Made by a program: the position numbers and the translations under genes. Shown here one piece after another: positions 63,750 to 64,000 of a stretch of DNA of 64,000 bases. Source of the stretch: Rhizobium album (lineage in GTDB: Bacteria > Pseudomonadota > Alphaproteobacteria > Rhizobiales > Rhizobiaceae); contig NZ_QFBC01000005.1 of the NCBI RefSeq assembly GCF_003122325.1, forward strand, positions 186,001 to 250,000. Direction: 5' to 3'. Below the pieces are notes generated by a model, which worked only from the letters and a program-made list of their open reading frames with translations, did no database searches and was not told the origin of the DNA. How positions within the stretch are numbered: the stretch's first letter is position 1; each line of letters begins with the position of its first letter.

Positions 63750-64000
63750 TGCGGCCTCGCGGCGCGCTGGAGCAGGGCCTGCAGACTGACATGGCCGAGG
63801 ATCGTGCCGTCTTCGCCGGCCACCGGCAGCGTTTCCCGGCCGGACCACATCAGCGCCGACAGCGCGTCACGCAGCGAATCGGTGGCGGACAGCGGTTCGC
63901 CCTCGGCAGCACCGGGTTCGACGACTTCGGCCGCTTTGGCGATGGACAGCAGCCGCAGCGGCCGGTCCGCCGCGCCGATCAGCGTCTCGACGAACGGCGT
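63746..64000 (-). CDS. Glycine betaine/osmoprotectant-type ABC transporter ATP-binding protein, C-terminal fragment (window edge)
   Basis: Only the last 84 codons are in the window. The visible part is not an ATPase core but a CBS-type domain: the C-terminal stretch reads SLRDALSALMWSGRETLPV then EDGTILGHVSLQALLQ. CBS domains at the C-terminus are characteristic of ProV/OpuCA-type ATPases that gate osmoprotectant import by ionic strength. It overlaps the permease start by 4 bases. The ATPase motifs lie outside the window. Confidence 0.75.
   Translation of the reverse strand, partial: TPFVETLIGAADRPLRLLSIAKAAEVVEPGAAEGEPLSATDSLRDALSALMWSGRETLPVAGEDGTILGHVSLQALLQRAARPQ

Overview
The window reads as chromosome, chromid or megaplasmid DNA of an alphaproteobacterium of the family Rhizobiaceae (Rhizobium/Shinella/Ensifer-like). 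The grounds are uniform high-GC coding, an abundance of ABC importers for sugars and amino-acid-like solutes, ROK and LacI regulators, a fused SecDF, a DUF1403 protein, a host-attachment-family protein and a rhizobial-type intergenic palindromic repeat. I cannot fix genus or replicon. There are no rRNA, tRNA, IS elements, integrases or CRISPR arrays. About 58 protein genes are supported, two of them cut by the window edges.

Layout. 1-5.4 kb: a carbohydrate ABC importer (MalF/MalG type) with its LacI regulator and convergent dehydrogenase. 5.6-9.2 kb: host-attachment-family protein, SecDF and a small anchored protein. 9.3-11.2 kb: a CueR-type regulator with a textbook 19-bp-spacer promoter, a secreted glycan-binding-domain protein and a VanX-like dipeptidase. 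11.2-14.2 kb: a kinase/M23/class III aminotransferase fusion. 14.3-19.2 kb: divergent ROK repressor and xylFHG xylose importer, closed by a bidirectional terminator. 19.2-20.3 kb: DUF475/TerC-like membrane protein.

20.8-33.6 kb is the most coherent accessory block. It holds two tandem amino-acid-synthesis-family (PF06684) paralogues, a UPF0280 protein, a 6-hydroxynicotinate-reductase-like Fe-S enzyme, a molybdenum hydroxylase (separate FAD subunit, fused 2Fe-2S/Mo subunit), a MarR regulator and a complete branched-chain-amino-acid-type ABC importer. I read it as uptake and degradation of an N-heterocyclic compound whose identity the sequence does not reveal. A 16-base motif is shared between the catabolic promoter and the region upstream of the importer.

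33.9-41.8 kb: an unassigned polytopic membrane protein, a small PycTM-like (Pycsar effector family) membrane protein, and divergently from it a FecR-TPR-outer-membrane-barrel protein overlapping a CHASE2 class III nucleotide cyclase. Together these could form an envelope-to-cyclic-nucleotide signalling or defence module, which I regard as the best candidate for an undescribed system here.

41.9-49.4 kb: 1-Cys peroxiredoxin, a ROK-regulated RbsABC-like sugar importer with an SDR dehydrogenase, a RidA protein and a DSD1/D-threonine-aldolase-like PLP enzyme. 49.4-56.9 kb: small hypotheticals, a DHA2 MFS pump, MsrA, an N-acyl-homoserine-lactonase-family hydrolase, a BTLCP cysteine peptidase, and a MarR-FUSC pair. 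57-59.8 kb: a second RbsABC-like importer. 60.2-64 kb: a small HTH-like protein, DUF1403, aldose 1-epimerase, and the end of a glycine-betaine-type ABC importer.
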